Both the position numbers and the translations under genes were made by a program. The notes under the pieces are model-generated. The model was given only the letters and a program-made list of their open reading frames with translations. It ran no database searches and was not told where the DNA came from. From the NCBI RefSeq assembly GCF_049959315.1, contig NZ_CP188201.1: a DNA stretch of 64,000 bases; one strand, given 5' to 3'. Below are positions 61,829 to 64,000 of this stretch, in pieces. This DNA comes from Serratia proteamaculans_D (GTDB lineage Bacteria > Pseudomonadota > Gammaproteobacteria > Enterobacterales > Enterobacteriaceae). The first letter of the stretch is position 1. Each line of letters starts with the position of its first letter.

Positions 61829-62497
61829 TCAGCTCAGCAGGTCATAAGGCCCGCCCTGCTCCAGCGCCCGCTGGTAGGCAGGACGCGTATGAATGCGCTG
61901 CAGATAACCGCGCAGCTTGGGGCAACCGTCCAGTGCGCCGCGTGCCGCCATCGCCTCCAGCGGGAAACTCATCTGGATATCCGCCGCGCTGAATTCATTA
62001 CCGACAAACCAGGTGCTTTTGCTCAGATGCTGTTCCAGATAATCACAGTGCGGCGCGATCTGTTTGTCCAGATATTCACGCTGCACGCCTTTGCCAATTG
62101 CCCCCGCCACCGGCCGCAGCAACCAGGGGATTGGCGGTTGGCCCAATCGGCTAAACACCAGCTTCATCACCAGCAGCGGCATTAGCGAACCTTCGGCATA
62201 ATGCAGCCAATACCGGTACTGCTGACGGGCGTGGTAGTCAGTAGGCATAAACTGCCCCTGCGCGTCGTAGGCTTCCTGCAGGTATTCAATAATGGCGCCG
62301 GATTCCGCCAGCGTCAGATCGCCATCGACAATCACCGGCGACTTGCCCAGCGGATGAATTTTCTTTAATTCCGGCGGCGCCAGCATGGTTTGCGGATCGC
62401 GCTGGTAGCGCTGCACCTGGTAGGGCACTTCCAACTCTTCCAAAAACCACAGGATGCGCTGCGAACGCGAGTTATTCAGGTGGTGAACAATGATCAT
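61829..62497 (-). CDS. Glutathione S-transferase family protein
   Basis: The 222-residue protein is started at MIIVHHLNNSRSQRILWFLEEL (62497), where AGGAG sits 7 nt upstream. The N-terminal thioredoxin fold carries Ser9/Ser11 for glutathione activation, the cis-Pro in KSPVIVDGDLTLAESGAIIEYL and the ES pair binding the gamma-glutamyl group. The C-terminal helical domain includes STWFVGNEFSAADIQMSFPLEA. The substrate is unknown. Its ATG overlaps the stop of the lipocalin-like gene (ATGA), so the two form a coupled pair. Confidence 0.92.
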   Translation of the reverse strand: MIIVHHLNNSRSQRILWFLEELEVPYQVQRYQRDPQTMLAPPELKKIHPLGKSPVIVDGDLTLAESGAIIEYLQEAYDAQGQFMPTDYHARQQYRYWLHYAEGSLMPLLVMKLVFSRLGQPPIPWLLRPVAGAIGKGVQREYLDKQIAPHCDYLEQHLSKSTWFVGNEFSAADIQMSFPLEAMAARGALDGCPKLRGYLQRIHTRPAYQRALEQGGPYDLLS

Positions 62498-62937
62498 GAG
62501 GGCGCTCCTATCCGTTGCCACACCAGTTCGCCGATCTGCACGCCGTTGCCAAGCTGCAGCGGTACCGTACGAAGCTGGAGACGATCGCCGGAGAAATGAT
62601 AAAAGCGCACCTGCCGGCTACCTATCCAATTGGGGAACGAGCTGCCTTCAACCTGATGCACTATCCGCTGGTCGCTTTCATCCACCTGATAGCGACCAAA
62701 ATAACAAATCATATTGATAAAGGCGGCGTGGGTTTCCTGGCCGGTGCCCTGCGCCAGATCGTCGGCGGCAAAGCGTGGCCGGGTGGCGCTGTAGAGCTGC
62801 GCCGCCATGGTGCCATTGGGCTCGTAGTTAATGCGACCCAGCACCTGCTCGCCCAGTGGGTGATTGACCCTGCCGTCTTCCCCTTTGAAGACAGAAGACA
62901 CCAATGACCAGCTGCCGATAAACGCGTTGACTGACAT
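62494..62937 (-). CDS. Lipocalin-like domain protein
   Basis: The 147-residue protein starts FIGSWSLVSSVFKGEDGRVNHPLGEQVLGRINYEPNGTMAAQL, the signature of the lipocalin-like (Lipocalin_5, PF13924) family. The remaining beta strands (YFGRYQVDESDQRIVHQVEGSSFPNWIGSRQVRFYHFSGDRLQL) complete a small barrel. There is no signal peptide, so it is cytoplasmic. It probably binds a small hydrophobic ligand. It is coupled by ATGA overlap to the GST gene, which suggests a shared substrate (inference). Confidence 0.87.
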   Translation of the reverse strand: MSVNAFIGSWSLVSSVFKGEDGRVNHPLGEQVLGRINYEPNGTMAAQLYSATRPRFAADDLAQGTGQETHAAFINMICYFGRYQVDESDQRIVHQVEGSSFPNWIGSRQVRFYHFSGDRLQLRTVPLQLGNGVQIGELVWQRIGAPS

Positions 62938-63148
62938 GCCATTTACTCCTCTAAGGTTGCTGCTTACTCAAAGGGTAGTGGCGATTTTTCCAGCACGCCA
63001 GCACAAGCCACACCGCTCAAAAATAAGTCAATTTATTTGATGGAGATTATCAAAACTCTCCGATTTTCTATTTAGTCACGTCAGCCTATTATCTACCACA
63101 TCGAGAGGCAACAACCTCTCACCTAAAAAACACCCTGAGGATTGAATC

Positions 63149-63409
63149 ATGAAAAACATCAAAATTTTTGCTACTGCTCTGCTGCTGACTACCGCTTCTT
63201 TCGCCAGCGTTGCTGCCGACCAGCCAACCAGCCAGCCGGCTGCCGACGCCCAGAAAATTGGTGTGGTGTCCGTTAGCGGTGCCTCTAACCTGAGCGCACT
63301 GGAAACTGAACTGGCCAACAAAGCCGCAGCATCAGGCGCCAGCTCTTACCGCATCATCTCCGCCGGTGGCCAGAACAAACTGTATGGCACCGCAGAAATC
63401 TTCAACTGA
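63149..63409 (+). CDS. DUF1471 (YdgH/BhsA/McbA) family periplasmic protein
   Basis: The 86-residue precursor has a signal peptide (MKNIKIFATALLLTTASFASVAA). The mature 63-residue DUF1471 domain reads KIGVVSVSGASNLSALETELANKAAASGASSYRIISAGGQNKLYGTAEIF. These small periplasmic proteins rise under copper, acid, peroxide or biofilm conditions. A GAGAGG/CCTCTC hairpin in the leader (63103-63120) and a strong terminator downstream bracket it. The inducing signal is unknown. Confidence 0.93.
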   Translation: MKNIKIFATALLLTTASFASVAADQPTSQPAADAQKIGVVSVSGASNLSALETELANKAAASGASSYRIISAGGQNKLYGTAEIFN

Positions 63410-63437
63410 TCGTCAGACAGTCACTGACGGAAGAATG

Positions 63438-63463
63438 AAGCCCCTTTCGGGGCTTTTCTTGTT
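63438..63463 (+). terminator. Rho-independent terminator of the DUF1471 gene
   Basis: AAGCCCC and GGGGCTT around TTTC, followed by TTCTTGTTTC. It also faces the end of the LysR gene. Confidence 0.85.
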
Positions 63464-63464
63464 T

Positions 63465-64000
63465 CTAGCGTGCATCAAAGCGAGCAGCCAGCTTCTGCAG
63501 GCGAAACTGTTCGGTAATAAAATCGACAAATACCCGGGTTTTGGTAGGCAGGAATTTGGTGGTGGGAAAATACAGATGCACGCTACCGCGATCGACATAC
63601 CAGCCTGGCAATACTCGCACCAAACGACCGCTCTCCAGATAAGGTAACGCGTTCGGCATGCTGATCAGCGCAATACCTAACCCCATTTCCGCTGCCCGTG
63701 CCGCCGCTTCCGGCTCGTTTACCGTCATTTTTATCGTCATGCTCGGCGCTCGCTGCTCGTTATCCGCATTGCGCAGCGGCAGGTTGCGGACTCGCCCGGT
63801 TTGCGGTGAGCGAATAAAAATGCCCGCATGATTCACCAACTGTTCCGGCTGCTGGAGCGACGGGTATTGGTGTAAATACTGCGGCGAAGCCACCAGCACG
63901 CCGTGTGCCGGGGCCAGTTCGCGGGCGATCATCCCCTGCGCCAGCTCGATACCGCCGCCCATTGCCGCATCGAAATGTTCGCCAATCAAATCCACCTGAC
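63465..64000 (-). CDS. LysR family regulator (5' part beyond window)
   Basis: The frame is open to the right edge, so only the last 178 or so codons are visible. They show the second half of a LysR effector domain: VDLIGEHFDAAMGGGIEL, APAHGVLVASPQYL, INLV-type GIALISMPNALPYLESGRLVRVLPGWYVDRGSVHLYFPTTKFLPTKTRVFVDFITEQF. The pattern ends like the large CrgA/DmlR-type LysR group. The DNA-binding domain and target cannot be seen. It is convergent with the DUF1471 gene. Confidence 0.85.
   Translation of the reverse strand, partial: QVDLIGEHFDAAMGGGIELAQGMIARELAPAHGVLVASPQYLHQYPSLQQPEQLVNHAGIFIRSPQTGRVRNLPLRNADNEQRAPSMTIKMTVNEPEAAARAAEMGLGIALISMPNALPYLESGRLVRVLPGWYVDRGSVHLYFPTTKFLPTKTRVFVDFITEQFRLQKLAARFDAR

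Noticed and set aside
1..64000. CRISPR array, tRNA, rRNA, prophage or insertion sequence
   Set aside because: No regularly spaced repeats, tRNA cloverleaf, transposase or integrase frame was seen anywhere in the window.

Overview
The window looks like chromosomal DNA of an enterobacterium close to Serratia (inferred; a liquefaciens/proteamaculans-type Serratia fits best). The evidence is strong protein similarity to E. coli K-12 families combined with gene content seen in Serratia and Yersinia: a nitrilase inside the tldD-yhdP operon, an alpha-carbonic anhydrase before dusB, and a 125-bp palindromic intergenic repeat. From csrD to fis the order csrD-mreBCD-yhdE-rng-yhdP-tldD and acuI ... accBC-yhdT-panF-prmA-dusB-fis matches E. 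coli K-12 with insertions. No tRNA, rRNA, CRISPR array or intact insertion sequence was seen.

Layout. 1-3457 (minus): an uncharacterised operon encoding a PRD-domain protein, a small SFCGS-motif protein, DUF4312, two membrane proteins (DUF4311, DUF4310) and an amidohydrolase cut by the window edge. It looks like a phosphotransferase-type uptake and catabolic system. 3880-8753: rnk, a TauE/SafE permease divergent from an AraC regulator, cytochrome b562, pmbA (tldE) and darP. 8784-14115: a complete barnase/barstar pair at the position where E. coli keeps only the barstar-like yhcO, then aaeXAB and aaeR for aromatic-acid efflux. 14078-16648: a double-zinc-ribbon and membrane-protein operon behind a textbook MerR-type promoter, a nucleoside hydrolase and a lipoprotein.

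16898-29076 is a contact-dependent inhibition (CDI) island: cdiB, cdiA (about 3170 residues, VENN pretoxin motif, about 207-residue toxin end) and cdiI. It is followed by a frameshifted scrap duplicated from inside cdiA and a low-GC orphan gene, which together look like a displaced toxin/immunity module. 29371-42674 is the conserved tldD-nitrilase-yhdP-rng-yhdE-mreDCB-csrD block. 42969-53535 holds acuI, msrPQ, aroQ-accBC, yhdT-panF-prmA, a periplasmic carbonic anhydrase and dusB-fis.

53892-64000 is a more variable tail: an LpxP-type acyltransferase with a long leader, a CTP-synthase-C-terminus-like amidotransferase, cidAB with its LysR regulator, the antiporter YjcE, the purine permease GhxP preceded by three PurR-like boxes, a VOC protein, an overlapping lipocalin-like/GST pair, a BhsA-like periplasmic peptide and a truncated LysR regulator.

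The parts most worth following are the DUF4310-4312/SFCGS/PRD system, the zinc-ribbon operon with its MerR-type operator, the secreted barnase-type RNase with its own inhibitor, and the CDI island with its displaced module. All identifications come from reading the sequence and from memory of the families; no database search was run.
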